Shown here piece by piece: positions 12,301-26,345 of a stretch of 64,000 nt of DNA. The stretch's first letter is position 1; every line of letters begins with the position of its first letter. Both the position numbers and the translations under genes were made by a program. The notes beneath the pieces were generated by a model. That model ran no database searches. It saw nothing but the letters and a program-made list of their open reading frames with translations, and was not told the origin of the DNA. This DNA comes from Microvelia longipes. Lineage: Eukaryota > Arthropoda > Insecta > Hemiptera > Veliidae. The DNA lies in NCBI GenBank assembly GCA_018340805.1, contig JACMZG010001914.1, positions 24,222,137-24,286,136 of the forward strand. Reading direction: 5' to 3'.

Positions 12301-14924
12301 TCACTGTTGTTGCTAAAATAATCCATAAATAAAAATTATTTATTTATTTTCATTGTTATATTTATGACATGAAAAAATTAAAATAGATTTTAATTTAATT
12401 TTCGTTTTGATTGTTCGTTAAAATGTAACAGTATCCGAGAATTTTAAATTTTTCTTGTTGTAAGAATTTATTTTAAATACGCAATAATCTATAAATGACA
12501 AAGTCAAATGCAAGTAAAAATTCCAGTAAATGATTATACAGAAATGTATGTCATTCATAATTATGATGGCCATTCTTTTCTGCATGGAGAACGAATTTTA
12601 GACACAAGAAAAATATTTTTTTTACTCTTTGAAATAAAACTTTAATTTTGAATCTTAAATTTTTTTTATTTTTAATTAAATTTATTTAAATTTCAAAATT
12701 ATTTGGCAATATTTTTAAAACTTATTTTTAACAATTTTTTATTTCATTTTACGATGTTATATTTTTTTCACAGCCTAATTTAGCAAATGAATTGAAAGAT
12801 TTTTCTCATTTTTAGATTTACATTAGAAAAAATTATGCCCAAGGGACCATTTTCATTGAATTAAAGGAACAATTATTAAAATACAAAAAATTAAAGATTT
12901 TATTGTTTTATATATACAATTAGTAGAACAAATAAAAGTAATAATAAAAATTCTTCGCATTAACCATTTTAAAAGTCGTTTTACAAAGTTATTTGATTTA
13001 ACATATAATAAAAAATTTTAAAAAAACCGAAGAAATTACAATCATGTGGTTCCAAAATGCATGAGTTAATTAAATAAAATGTGACTTATGAATTATTGTA
13101 CATATTGCAATAAAATCATACATAGGTAAACTTTTGGAACAATCAGAACAGAAATTAACAGGAACTTATCAAAACAAGTAAGTGAGGTTTCTAAACATTT
13201 CATACACAATTATAATATATCAATAGCTGACCAATATATTAAATGGAAAATCTTAAATCCCCACTAAATCTCTAGCACTTCAATTTGAAAAAACACAAAG
13301 AAATATTAATCAAAAAATTTAAACAATTATTATTATTATATATAATAATTTTTAATAATTTATCCAATCAAAATCAGGGATAAAAAATTTAATTAAAAAA
13401 AAATCTTTATACCTTAAAATGATAAATGGAAACATAAATCATGACGAAGATAAAATCAAAATTTGATTAAAATAGAATTCTTACAATTTAGCATTAGGGT
13501 TAAGGGCATCTTTGAACGAAGATTTTAATTTTTATGAAAAAATACAAGAACGAATTAAAAATAAATCTTCTTTTTATGATCTTTTTGTAAAAATTGTTTT
13601 TGTATTTTTTTTTTATAATCTGTTGAATAATTGCGTCCAGACAAGAACTCTCTTAGAATTGACATCAATAAGTGAATCGATAAAAATTATTCCAATGAAA
13701 CAAGTACAAAACCATATTTGTTTTTTCAACACAAATTAAAAAGTTCTTTATAATTGTAAATCTATGTATTTGATTTTAACCTTTTTCAAACAATTTTCAA
13801 AAATTTTCAAATTTAAATATTAAAATTTCAATCGAATTTTAATTAATCCATTTATATATTTGTCAATAATTTATTTTATTAATTTCTATTTTTTAGAAAA
13901 AAATTTAATCGTAAGTTTTAATTAGTTCCTAATTGGTATATAGAAACACTTTGTTCAACTAATTTCTTTAAGTTTAAAAAAACTAACCCTTATTCCTAAA
14001 GCAATTATTTAAACATTAATATAGTATTCATATAAAATTCAACCTAACTTTGAAATAATTTTTAAATAAAATGAATTTCCAAAAATAACACGAAAAAACA
14101 TAAAAAGTTTTACGAAACAACTCCATAATGACTACTATTGAGTTATGCACTAACAAACTAATTTCTGCGGAGCCCTTAGATACGGAGATTTGGATATGGT
14201 TCAATTACTCACTTGGTTAATCTTCTCCAGTAGCAGATATACATGGGTGTTCAATGTCCTTTCTCTAATTTCATTTGTTCAACTACTAAATAAAAAATAA
14301 GACAACAAAAATAAATACCATTTATAATATAGCATATTTATAAAAGTTTTTAATGCTTCGCGAGATTCCCATCAGTCCTTTTTCCATTTTGTCCTTCAAT
14401 AAGTTCATGTTACAATTTTGCATTCTCCTGAGTAACAGAATAACTGACCTACCTGATCGCTAGCAGAAGTCATGTACCTGATGCGCACTATCAATAAATT
14501 TTTTTTAGATGCTCCTGATTGCTTTGGGTCGGTTGGAATATTTGGGCATCTTTTTCTTCGCGTAATCCACGACGAACTTGCAAACAAGATTGGGATGTGT
14601 AGTCATCAGTAAACTACTTCTAATTCGTTCTTTAATTCGACAACAAGTTTTAAAATTTGCTTTTTCTTAATTTAAAACATAATAAATTTATAGTATATTA
14701 AATTAAATCAAACCTTTAATGTCTATATTGCTAATATAGTCTGCATCAGATATTTAAATTCTTTTAGTGCCGAATATATAATAAAAATGACATTAGGGGA
14801 GAGACTTATTGAACACCCTGTATTATAATCAATTATAATGCATCCATGAATTCAAAAAATATAATTTTTTCAGACCATTTATGTTAATTTTTAGAGACCT
14901 GCTAAAGCCTTTATCTACATAACC

Positions 14925-14970
<46 letters not shown>

Positions 14971-15009
14971 GAATAATATAATAATAATTGAATAATAATA
15001 ATAATAATG

Positions 15010-15044
<35 letters not shown>

Positions 15045-18000
15045 CAGAAATAAAATACATATAATAATAATAATAATATAAACATAATTGAAGTAAAAAA
15101 AAAAAATAAATAAATTTAATGTTAATGGTGGGACTGATGATTAAATCAAAATCCAATTTAGAAAGACAACAAAATACTATGCAAATCGAAGCTATTATTG
15201 ATTTGTAAATTTTTGTTTAAAAAATAGATAATATCGTAATAGATGCTATGAAATTCTTGTATTGTTTTTACTTGAACAACCATCATGCTTAAATATCTGG
15301 GAGTGGCGAAATGAACGAAGTTAAATTTATGAATGGAAAAATTAATCATCCATTAAACGATTTCATAATGGCATTTATAATATTAACTGTGATAATCCTA
15401 GAAATATTAAGGGGTCCACCCGATATGCAATTTTGCCCGATTGTGCCGATACCGATATTACGATATTTTTTTTGTTTCCGATATGAGTGCCGATATGATA
15501 TTTTCTAGAACAAAAACCAGTGTCAATGACACGTCCGAAATCCAATATTTTCAAACCCCCGTGAATGTTTGCACGTCGACGGGCAAATTCATCTTCTCCT
15601 ATTCACTTGTTTCCATGATAGTGCTTCTATGGATCATTAAAATCCCAAACGACTGAGCGAAATCAAATATAATCAGTAAATAGTAGGTTAATGTTGATGA
15701 CGAGATGCAGACGGTCGATTGCACCACTGCATGTGTTGATTTAGCCTTGCTGAACTGACATATTTAATACATGCTTATTTTTGAAGTGGCTAATCAAGAT
15801 TAGTCCGTCGAGTATGAGCTAATCTCCTTTCCAACCAGAGAACTGGAAACAATGCATATTTTGCAGTTGCTTTGGCTCATTGTCCTAGATGAAGTTAACC
15901 CGCAAAAATCCCCAATATTGCACTGGAACATCTTTGATGGTATTGAACTTCATTTTAAATTTAGACTCTAATTTTTTTTATTAAAACCACAATCAAAAAT
16001 ATTTCATTTAAAATATTTCTTTTTTAAAAATTTTTATAAAATATTTTAGAATCAAATATTTTTTTCATATTTTAATTATATGAATAAAAAAAATCAATAA
16101 TTATAATCCAAATTTCTAAAAGGTAATTTTTTAAAATTTTTTTATGCACAAAAATAGAAATATTTTATAATGTTGGCTACTAGTTTAATTTAAGGACAAA
16201 TAAATTAGAAATGAACATTGAGTAGACAATCAAATATTAAAATGCAGTATTTTAAGACCGTAATTCGCAGAAATAAAAAATTAATTTTTATTAATAAGAG
16301 TTATAGATTTCCCAACGATCGACTCTTCAATAATTTATTCTAAATCGAATGATGCAGTGATGAAAAGCGTGATTGATGTATAAAATGTGAATTTTGAGTC
16401 ATTCTTATCATTTTTTAATAATTTTTTTTGTCTAAATGTCACTTATTACAAAATACGTCGGTGTAAGTCACTATCGGGAAACTGTAATGTTACGATCACC
16501 TGGATATTGACGATCCCTGATATCGACCGATATATCGGCTGTGCCGATATTATCGGTAGACCCCTAGAAATATATTTATAAAATATTTTCAAATCAAAAT
16601 AGATTAAAATAAATATAATGAAAGGTTTGTGGTAAAATTTACACACGTTTTTAAACATTACACATAATTAAATTACGTTTCAATATTGTTTTCATTAAAT
16701 TCCTGTCATAATGAAACCGTTTATTTTAATTAATCAAATTCGTAAATGAAATTTTTGAAATTTCCATTAATTACAAAACTTCTCACTGAGGACCGGAAAA
16801 GGTAAAATTTCTCCTTTACTTCAATCCAATAAAGCGTTCTGAATTTTATAAATTTTAAATTTTCATATTAATTTATATTTAGAAATATAAATAGTTTTAT
16901 TTGTTCTATTTTAATGTACTTCATGTATGATTGTAAAGTAAAAATCTCAAAATCATCAATTAATACAGTTACAAAATCATTTTGTAAGAGTCATGATTCA
17001 AAAGTCTATTTATTAAAATCAAAAACAAAAACACATTAACTTCCCCCTTCAAAAGAAGGATGCAACCTCTTCAGCATTCGATCTTCGTAATTTAGTTCCG
17101 TCTGGGCCACTTAATTTAATCTTGGGCGTATATATTTCTTCGATTTTGTATGGGCCTTCATATGGTCCTCATTTTTCCTCCTGTTTCTGTGGTTCTTTCC
17201 TGACTAGCACATGATCTCCTATCATGAATTTCCGATGTCCTCGCTTATCACTTTCAAAGTTCTTCATTCTATCTGCGGCTAGCTCCAAATTCTTTTTGAC
17301 TTCTCGTGTGATTTCATTTTCTTGTAATGGACCAATCGGCATTTCAGAGTGCAGGTTAATTTTGTACCCATACACAATTTCAAAAGGAGAGAATTTTGTA
17401 GAACTCTGTTGAGTGGCATTAATACTGAATTCTATCCTCGGCAATAATTCATGCCAATTCCTTTCGTCACACCCTCCTTTCAAAGATGTAGTGATCATGT
17501 CACGTATTGTCCTAATCACCCGTTCGACCAATCCATTTGACTGGTGTTGATATGGAGAACTGAATTCGTGCTTGATGTCTAGCTCCTCCCATTTCTTCTG
17601 TAATCGTCCACTTTCAAAATTCTTCCCTCTGTCTGTTAGAATGCTCTTTGGTCTTCCGAATTTGTAAATCCAGTTATTCATGATTGCTTTGAAAACTGAC
17701 TGATCATCTAACTTGGATAACGCAATTAAACTCACTAATTTACTGAAACGATCGATGATAACCATCAGATACTTGTTGTGAGCTCAGTTTCTCCATATAG
17801 GCTATATCAATAACAATCTGTTCTAAGAAGTATGAGCTTTCTCTTGGAATCAGTATTTCTTTTGTTCGTTTTGGGTCTATTTTCCTCTTAGCACAGACCA
17901 AACAAGACTTTAAAATTCCTTGATTGAGAACCACATCGATGGCCAAAAATAATTGTCCTCTAAATAATGAAATACCTTCTTGCTTCCAAAATGGCATAAT

Positions 18001-21000
18001 TCCGAATGAATTTCTTTTATAAAATCATCCACCATGATTTCTGGTACAATAACCAGATTTCGATTTCCTTTATGTAGAACTAGCAAATCGTCTACCTCAT
18101 CCAAATTGTCCCTTACGCGAAATAGTTTGCTGTCTCGTAATGTGATCGAAATCTCTCTCCTCCCTCCTGAAAACCATTGTTTGAAACCTGTGATTAACGG
18201 ATCTGACAACTGTTCCTTCCGAATTCTCTCCATATGTCCACTACCATTGTAAATTGCATTGATGTATCTGGTCTTTTCTCCATTTTTGCTAGTTCGTGCT
18301 TTGTCTGACACTGAGAGCACATGTCACTCAAAATTCGTGACAATCCATCTGCATTACTGTGATCTATCCCTTTTCTGTATCTCAAATCGAAATTGTACTC
18401 TGACAAGTTAGCCAACCACGTTTGAAATTGTGGACTTATTGGATTACTAGTGGTATTCATAAAAACCAACGCTTTGTGATCAGTTCGTGCAATAAAACGT
18501 TTTCCATATAAGTATTGCTTGAAATGGAGCACAAACTCATAAGAGCCAACAATTCTTTTGGTTACACAATATCCTAGCTCATGAGTAGATAAGTGCCTTG
18601 ATCCATAAGCAATCACCGATTCTGTTCCATCTTCTTTCATCTGACTTAAAACTGCTCCAATGGCTCCAAAACTGGCGTCTGTATCCAGAATAAATACTCG
18701 ATCCTTTCGTGAAAATCCAAAACTGGTGCATTGCATAATTTATTCTTCAGTTCCTGAAAACTATTTTGACAATTATCTGTCCATTGCATAGGCTTGTCCA
18801 CACCTGATATAGCTGCATATAATGGAGCTGCAATTTCAGCATACCTGTTGATGAAACGTCTGTAATAATTAGTCAGCCCAGAAAAGACCTCAATTGTGAG
18901 ACACATCCAGGTGGTTTTGCCTTTAAAATTTCTTCAACCTTCTTCTTATTTGTCTGTATTCCAGCTGCACTCACAGTGTGACCAAGAAAAACGAGTTCTC
19001 GTTGATGGAATTTGCATTTATTTGGGTTAACTTTCAGTCCAGCATTTGAAATTCGTTCTAACACTTGCGATAAAATCTCGTTATGGTTTTTCTCCGTCGT
19101 GGTATAAACCAGAATATCGTCAAGATACACCAGAACACCATTGAAAATCAGACCATCTAATAGCTCATGCATCATCCTTTGAAAAGTAGAAGGCGCTGTT
19201 GCCAATCCAAAAGGCATACGATTAAAGCAAAACTGACCTGTTTTGGTACTGAACGCTGTAATATCTCTTGCAGTATCTGTCAATTCCACCTGGTAATATG
19301 CTTGGCCCAGATCAATGGATGAGAAAAACCTGGATCCTCCTAAACAATCTAACAACATCTTTATATCTGGCATAGGAAAAGTATATTTCTCTGTGATAGC
19401 ATTCACGTCTGAAATCAACACATATCCTGATTGAGTCATCTTTTTTTGCTACGACCACTAATGGGGAATTCCATGGACTTTTGCACTTTGAAATTATTCC
19501 TGCTGCTAACAATTGCGTAACCATATCGTCAACCTTCGACTCCAAATGCATAGGTTGTCGTCTCGGTAATTGCGAAATTGGTGTGCCTGTCACTTTTATG
19601 TCATGTTGGACAATCTTAGTATGACCTATATCAAAAGTCGAAGCCATAAAAATTCTTCCGTACTTATGCAATATTTACGTAATGGCATGCTTGTTTGATT
19701 TTTTAAAAAAATCAGTTGCAAAATTCACTCTGTCTGCATCTGTAAACTTCTTTGAAAATCAGTTGCATCAATGTTGTTAACTTCACACAACTTAATGCCA
19801 AATTTATTCATAATATCCACTCCACCAATAAAATTTGGATGCAATTTCTTCACAACAATAATTTCAACCTGTTTGATCTTCTGGTTCCAACTCATTTTTG
19901 TACTGAAAGATCCAACAGGTCTTTCACCTCCAACTGAAAATACTCCACTTAATAGAACATTACTGGTCGATAATTTAGGTTGGCCAAGCTTCTTCCAGCA
20001 GTCCTCGCTCAAAACAGTCACTGATCCTGAATCCCATAACATCCTGAGCTTCAAACCATCCACATCCATCCAACTCCACTGCCTACCATCTACCGTCTGA
20101 AACATCCCATCTTCAACATTCCGATTTCTTGAAACTTTTACTGGCTCAACCCCACAGACGAAATGTAAGCAATGGGGTCTCCTTGGTTTTTTTTTCTTCT
20201 GGTCTTCAATATCGTGACATCTTGGACTGAATCATCTATTTCGTCGTGAATACACATCACTGATCTTCTTGGATATCTTGGAGAAGTCTCTAACAAATGA
20301 CATTCTCTGAAAAGGTGTCCTTGCTTCCCACAAATCAAACATCGGTTCTTCAATGGGCAATGTGCTCTCATATGGTCATCACCTCCACAACAAAAACATT
20401 GACCATTTCTGAGTTGTTCTTCTCTTGGTGCTGGTAAACCCTTGCATTTGTTATACAACGCCTAGCAATGTGCTTCATTGAAACTGTTGGGCTTCCTTTC
20501 TGTCCTCTGGTGAACGATTTCCTGGTACAATAGGTCCACTATTACTTCTCTAAATCCGCTATCATATCGATGTTGATTTCGGGATTCCATCACGATTGGT
20601 GAAACAGCAGATCAGAGCGTGAATTTCTTAGCTCATTTCGAGAACTATGGTTATATCCCTGGCCTCGATTGTCTTCATGGCTTGAACGATCCTTCTGTAC
20701 TATATCTGCATAACTCTGTCGTTGCAGCACATTTACCTGAACATTTTCTTTCCGAATACTCTTCTGCTCTCTTGTTTCGTACAATTTTGCCAAATTCCTG
20801 ATGTCGTTCATCTCGATATTTGGTCTTGAGATCAAAGCTTCTCTAAATCCGCTGCTTCTGGCACGTTTTGTCAAGAAATCCGTCACCATTTCCTCTGGAT
20901 AAACCCGAATTTAGCACGTTATCCAATAGATTACGAACTCGGATTTCAAAAGCTGCAAATCGTTCGTCTGAGTTTTGTCTGACCTCTGCTAATTCCAAAA

Positions 21001-24000
21001 TAATATCAGAAATAGATTTTTTTACCATAAATGTGTCGGCAAACCAAGTTTTTGCTTCCTCCTTGGTAGTAGTTTCTGTTTGTAATTTTCCACAGAATAG
21101 ATGCTCATCTGACAATAAAAAATCGAATACTCCAATTAGGCATAAGTCATTAATGCTTAGCCACTCTTCAATATTTTTAGCCAGCGTTCTGCCTCACTTG
21201 TATCTCTGCCATTATAGCGTCGGACTTGAAAATTTAGAAGTTCTTGGGCTTTCTTGGGTAAGGATTCCAATAAAATCTTCTTTCCTGTCGTCTGGTTTAC
21301 AACATGAATACTTTCGGCGTGGTCGCCAGTTACATCATTTTTAAAGTCATGATTCAAATGTCTATATTAAATACAAAAACAAAAACACATTAACAATATT
21401 AAAAGTTTTTATCTGTGATCCTAGAAAGAATCCAAAAACTAAATTAACATGAATATATCCTAACCATAATTATTCAAAATTTGTGATTTGTTTGAAAATA
21501 TTTCTTTATTATCCGGTATACACTCAAGCTTTTCAATAATTTTCTCAGTCCTCCGGAATTTGTTTTATCAATAAATTATTAAATTTTCAATTAAATTATA
21601 ATTATTATTAAAAATTATTGTGATAAATATATTAATTTTGAGAATTAAAATAAAAAATAAAATTTCATTAAAATAGTAGTGAACACAACATAAAACTGAC
21701 AATGAAAAAATCACGCAATAGAAAAAATGGAATAAAAAAAACAGGAATAAAAATCGAAAAAGAAGAATTTAAAAATAATAAACATAAATTGAAGGAATAA
21801 AACTGAAAAAATACAATTATAGATTAAAAAATTTTGTAGGGATTTTAAAACAGCATATTTAACAATATTTTCCTCCGATTAAGTATCGAATCTGTTATAA
21901 AAGACGATTTCCTCTCCTCGTTACATCGAATGAATTCTTCATATAAGCCAAATTTTCTTTATTATTCAATATATCTTTGTTTTATTTGTAACTATGAAAA
22001 CAATCAAGATACGACGATGGTCAAATGTGTATTTTAAGTGTTAAAACCCTTATCTTTCATCTCTCTTTTCCGATAAGACATACCAGAACACTGGTCTCAG
22101 AACACCCATTCCTTTACACTTTATTGCTCATTATTATCATCTTTAACTTCCCTACCAACATGATTTATATTATCCTTATAAAAGATGTGTTTTCTATAAT
22201 CTTGAGGTATCAGCAGATTATTACTTTCACCATAACTTCTCCCTTCTTCTTCCTCTCCTCTGAATTAAATACTTTATTTAAAAAAGAAGCTATCGTATCA
22301 CACCAGCTCAAAATCTTATAATAAATAAATAATAATATAATAAATGCCTTATATAATAATCATATATAAATAATAATAATAATAAAAATAATAATAAATA
22401 ATAATATAATCATATAATAAAATAATAAAATAAAATAATAATAAATAAAATAATAATAATAATAATAAATATAAAATAAATATAACTATTTTGCAATAGA
22501 ATTAGTTAATATATCTGTGCTTCAAATGTAAGTATTTATATCGATAATAACTGATGTTTCAAACCGAAAATTATTTACCTAAATATTCATGTAGAGAATT
22601 GATTTGGCCACAGAGAATAACTTTATAATTCCTTCTAAAAAATTTTTCAGATTTCCTATTTCATTGTAACTTTTATATAAAGAAAAATAATGATAATAGG
22701 GAAAAATGTAAAATAAATTTGTGTAAATTAGAATAATAATTATTTATGACAATAAGAGGGGACGACGATCACCTAAAAACCTGAAATAATTAAGACAAAT
22801 ATTTTTGGGGGGTTTGAAAAATATTTAGACGAAGTCAACGACTATCAAAATAAGACCCATGCTAACTTTGTAGTGTGAAACATATGAAAAATTAATAGAT
22901 GAATTGGTGAGAATAGAAACGATTATAGCTAATAATCGCAAATAATAAAATGTAGATAAGTAAATGTGAAGTGATATACGGTGGTTGCTCGTTCTCAGAC
23001 AGGAAATCAGAAAATTAAAAAGTATGTTAGTGTTGCCAAATAGAAGTCACGGTAGAAATTTGGCGAAGGAATGCTTCGTACAAACACAACACTCAACTTT
23101 TCCTCGTCTTCTAATTTTTTTTCCACCTCTTATTTGTTTTGTGAGCTGTTAAAAATCGTGAGAATGTAATGTGAACGAAAATATTATAAATAGAAAACTT
23201 TGGTGTCAACTTAGTTGTTTTCGTCTTTGCATTGACGGACCTAAAGTTAATGCAAAGTTAAGTTTGTACTATATAAGAAGTTTTATAATGCGAAATTCAA
23301 TGGTTATTCAACTGAATGTGATGTTGTCCACTATGAATTTTTTTTTTTGGGGGGGGGTTTTAGTGGTAAAAATAAAAGGAAAAAAAATAATTACTTGATT
23401 TAAAGCGTCTTGGTATTGAGTTCACGAGAGTCATAGTGAGATGAGCAGTTTAAAGAACGGAGGCACCAAATTTTATCAATTACCATTATTGCCAGAAATA
23501 ATTGTTGAAACTTAACTCATTGATCGCCTCTTTACAAAATTCAATTTATGTTAAAAGCTTCGATTAAATTTTTTTTAATATTTGTTAAATTTTCTTTTAG
23601 TTTGTTTGTTATCCGAATTTTCGACTTGAAAAATCCCTGAAAATACAAAGTCGAAAAGTCGATGAACAAACAACTAAATGAGAAATGTTTCCACATATCA
23701 AAAAAAATTTAGATTCGAAGCTTTTAAACAACCAAAATAGTTTATTTGTTAGTGATCCTAAAATATAAAGGTAAACTCCAGATTCATAAACATCTGAGGC
23801 AGAAACAAAAATTATTAATCAGCATAAAGTTGGGGGTAGGAGGGGTTGGGAAGTATCATGTGAGCTGGGATTGGTGGCTGTATGGGAGGTAATTGGAGGG
23901 TGGCTGGGAAGATGTTAGTGGATGAGCGAAAAATTATGTTAATATTTCACGTGAATGGTAAGATCTATCTTGTTTGGCATGCTGCCTAACCAAACCGTTA

Positions 24001-26258
24001 ACCGAACGAGGGTTCAAGACCCTACTACCTGTGATAGATAAACTTATTAAGGGGAAAAATTATAATATTTAAGTTTGGCTGGCACATGTATACTTCAAAT
24101 GAAGATAAGTGCAGGACGAAGTTATTGTTAGCCGCACTAGTGAGTCCCGCCGCACCCTCGTAAAGCTTTATAGGACTTGGAAAACATTTGTTAAAATATT
24201 AGCCCATGCGGGTCATGTACATATTAGTATTCCATTGCCGCGACATATCGGAGCCGAATGACGGTTTAGACAACTCTGGTCCGCTGGACCCGGAAAGAAG
24301 AGAGGGAGCTGCTTGCAGTGCTACACATAGCGGATACATTGGATGCCTCGAAAATATGGTCATGGGGAAATTCAGTCAAAATGCTGTGCAGATTTATATG
24401 CGCATACTCATACAAGCGATGTTTAAGTTCTTTCAACATTACAGCTCATAGAAAAACCCTTCAATAATAATAATTACTGGTTGTGTTCGATCGGTGCTTG
24501 ATTTCAGTAATAATCTTGGGTAATTTATGTGATAAGACTTTAAGTCGTAGGAAGATCACACTTACTTCCTGCCATGTTTATCGGCTTTCTTAGCAAGCGT
24601 TGGGTGACNNNNNNNNNNGTTTTTTCTTAAAAGCATTGAAAGTACAAACCTTAGTATGAACAGCAACACAACTAGCAGCGTCATTCTTTAATATATCCTT
24701 GAGATCATTGGTTATTCTAACATATTTTAATTTGGGTTCTATTTCTTCTGAATCAGTGCTATTATTGTCATCATTGTCAACTTCTGCTGCAGCATCGATA
24801 CCCTGAAGCAAAGAAAAAAATTAAATACAAACTATGATAACTGTTTTTATAATTGTAAAACAAAGCTGCTTGTTCATATTTAAAAACAAATCATCTTTTC
24901 CTAATATAAGTCATAAGTATAATATCAGGTTAAACTCAGAAAAATCTATATTTAAACAGTTTTGTTCCAAGTCAAGTCAAGTGAAAATCAATCTACCACA
25001 CAGGTAATTACCGTGTTTAATAAAGCATCAAATAATTGTAAATTAAGAAATTATCTCAATTTAAAAAACATATTTTAAATTTTCTCAAGCACCAGAGTGC
25101 AATCACTGGATTGTTTCTCTTACCAGACTTCTCAAGCCATGTAACTATATTAACTCTAATACTTGCTGTCGTATTACTCAATATAAAATATCAAAAAAAA
25201 TTCTCATTGAATTTGAAACCATTATTTCTTGGTTTGCTGATGTTACCAAAATATAAGCTTGAGCATCTTGTCTAAATTAATGCAGATGTTTATTTCATGT
25301 ATTTTTTTTACTAAGCTTACAGTTTGATTTTTATCTTCTTAGTTTCAAATTTTACTTTTGTTAAGAAGTCTGTAATTAATTTAATTTTTTAAGCATTTAC
25401 TTGTTTTTTAATTTTTGTTAAAAACTACATTTTTGTTGATTTAGCCACTGTATACATGTATACCATCCTCTATGGGATTTAGCTTACTTCTAATGTATTT
25501 ATTTTTTTATAATTTTGTATAGTTTTTTTATACATTAACCTCCGGAATAGCTAAATCTTGTCTCCCTCACACACAGCCAAGGCTTGTGGGATTGCATAAT
25601 TGTTTTTATATTTTTATACAATTTGTATTTTTTTTAAATTTATTTTTGAATAGTGTATTTATAAATTATTTTACTTTTTTGCAATATAGGATTTGTTGAA
25701 TTAAATTGATAACCAGCCAATTGGAAATAATCTTATTGGTGAATGTTGGCCCCAAGGGGGCAGAATAAACCAATAGAGTTCCTTCCATCACTAATTAATG
25801 CATGGTGATGGCGTTCAGCATTATTTCCTTACTCCAACTCCTCAACTACCCCTAAATTACCGTTCTTATTATTATTATTACAAAATATATAATATTAAAT
25901 ATAAAATAATTAAGAGCCCTGAGGTACCCCAAACTTGAACACCCGTAGAGACAACCTGACTCCATTGATTTCAAGAAACTGTTGCTTATCCTCTAAAATC
26001 AGTGATAATTAAAGAAGGAGTCGCTAAAAAAGGGGGTTGCGGAGATGCATGAAGAAATAAAATAAAAAAATTTATAAAATAAATAAAAAATATTGACAGC
26101 TCAACTATTTATTTAATTTATTTTAGGTTTAACTTCAGTTAAATAAATTAGTTAAAAATAAATAAGTTAGTAAATTATCTATATTTCTAATGATTAATTT
26201 TCTATATATATATATATATTTCTAATGATTAATATATATAATATATATAATATTATAT

Positions 26259-26345
<87 letters not shown>

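Larger units (their letters stand above)
16968..21394 (-). mobile_element. Mag-type Ty3/Gypsy LTR retrotransposon, frameshifted
   Basis: A 4.4-kb element read on minus from 21394 to 16968: very short LTR, primer-binding site, gag with two zinc knuckles, protease, reverse transcriptase, RNase H, integrase, polypurine tract, LTR. This gene order is Ty3/Gypsy. LTRs of 66-73 bp fit the Mag lineage, whose Bombyx prototype has LTRs of well under 100 bp. The coding region is split among many overlapping frames, so it is a defective copy. All main domains are present without large deletions, suggesting recent decay or sequencing indels. It sits in VPS41 intron 2 in the same orientation as the gene. 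No clean target duplication could be assigned. Confidence 0.9.
5335..24649 (-). other. VPS41 intron 2 (19.3 kb)
   Basis: Defined by the exon 2 donor at 24649 and the exon 3 acceptor at 5335-5336. It carries most of the mobile elements in the left half of the window, listed separately. About 5880-6090 may hold a decayed LINE C-terminus, as scattered Arg/Trp-rich codons resemble the GRPR-RWR motif, but this is weak. Confidence 0.85.

Noticed and set aside
13512..13739. 75-codon open frame in VPS41 intron 2
   Set aside because: Low-complexity AT-rich translation without motif or conserved splice sites.
14926..15156. Tyr-rich open frame on minus
   Set aside because: Translation of an (AAT)n microsatellite.
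23975..24025. A tRNA gene
   Set aside because: Only the B-box arm is convincing; acceptor, D and anticodon arms cannot be formed.
24206..24451. 81-codon open frame in the GC-richer block
   Set aside because: No family resemblance; the block looks like a mobile insertion and lies inside VPS41 intron 2.
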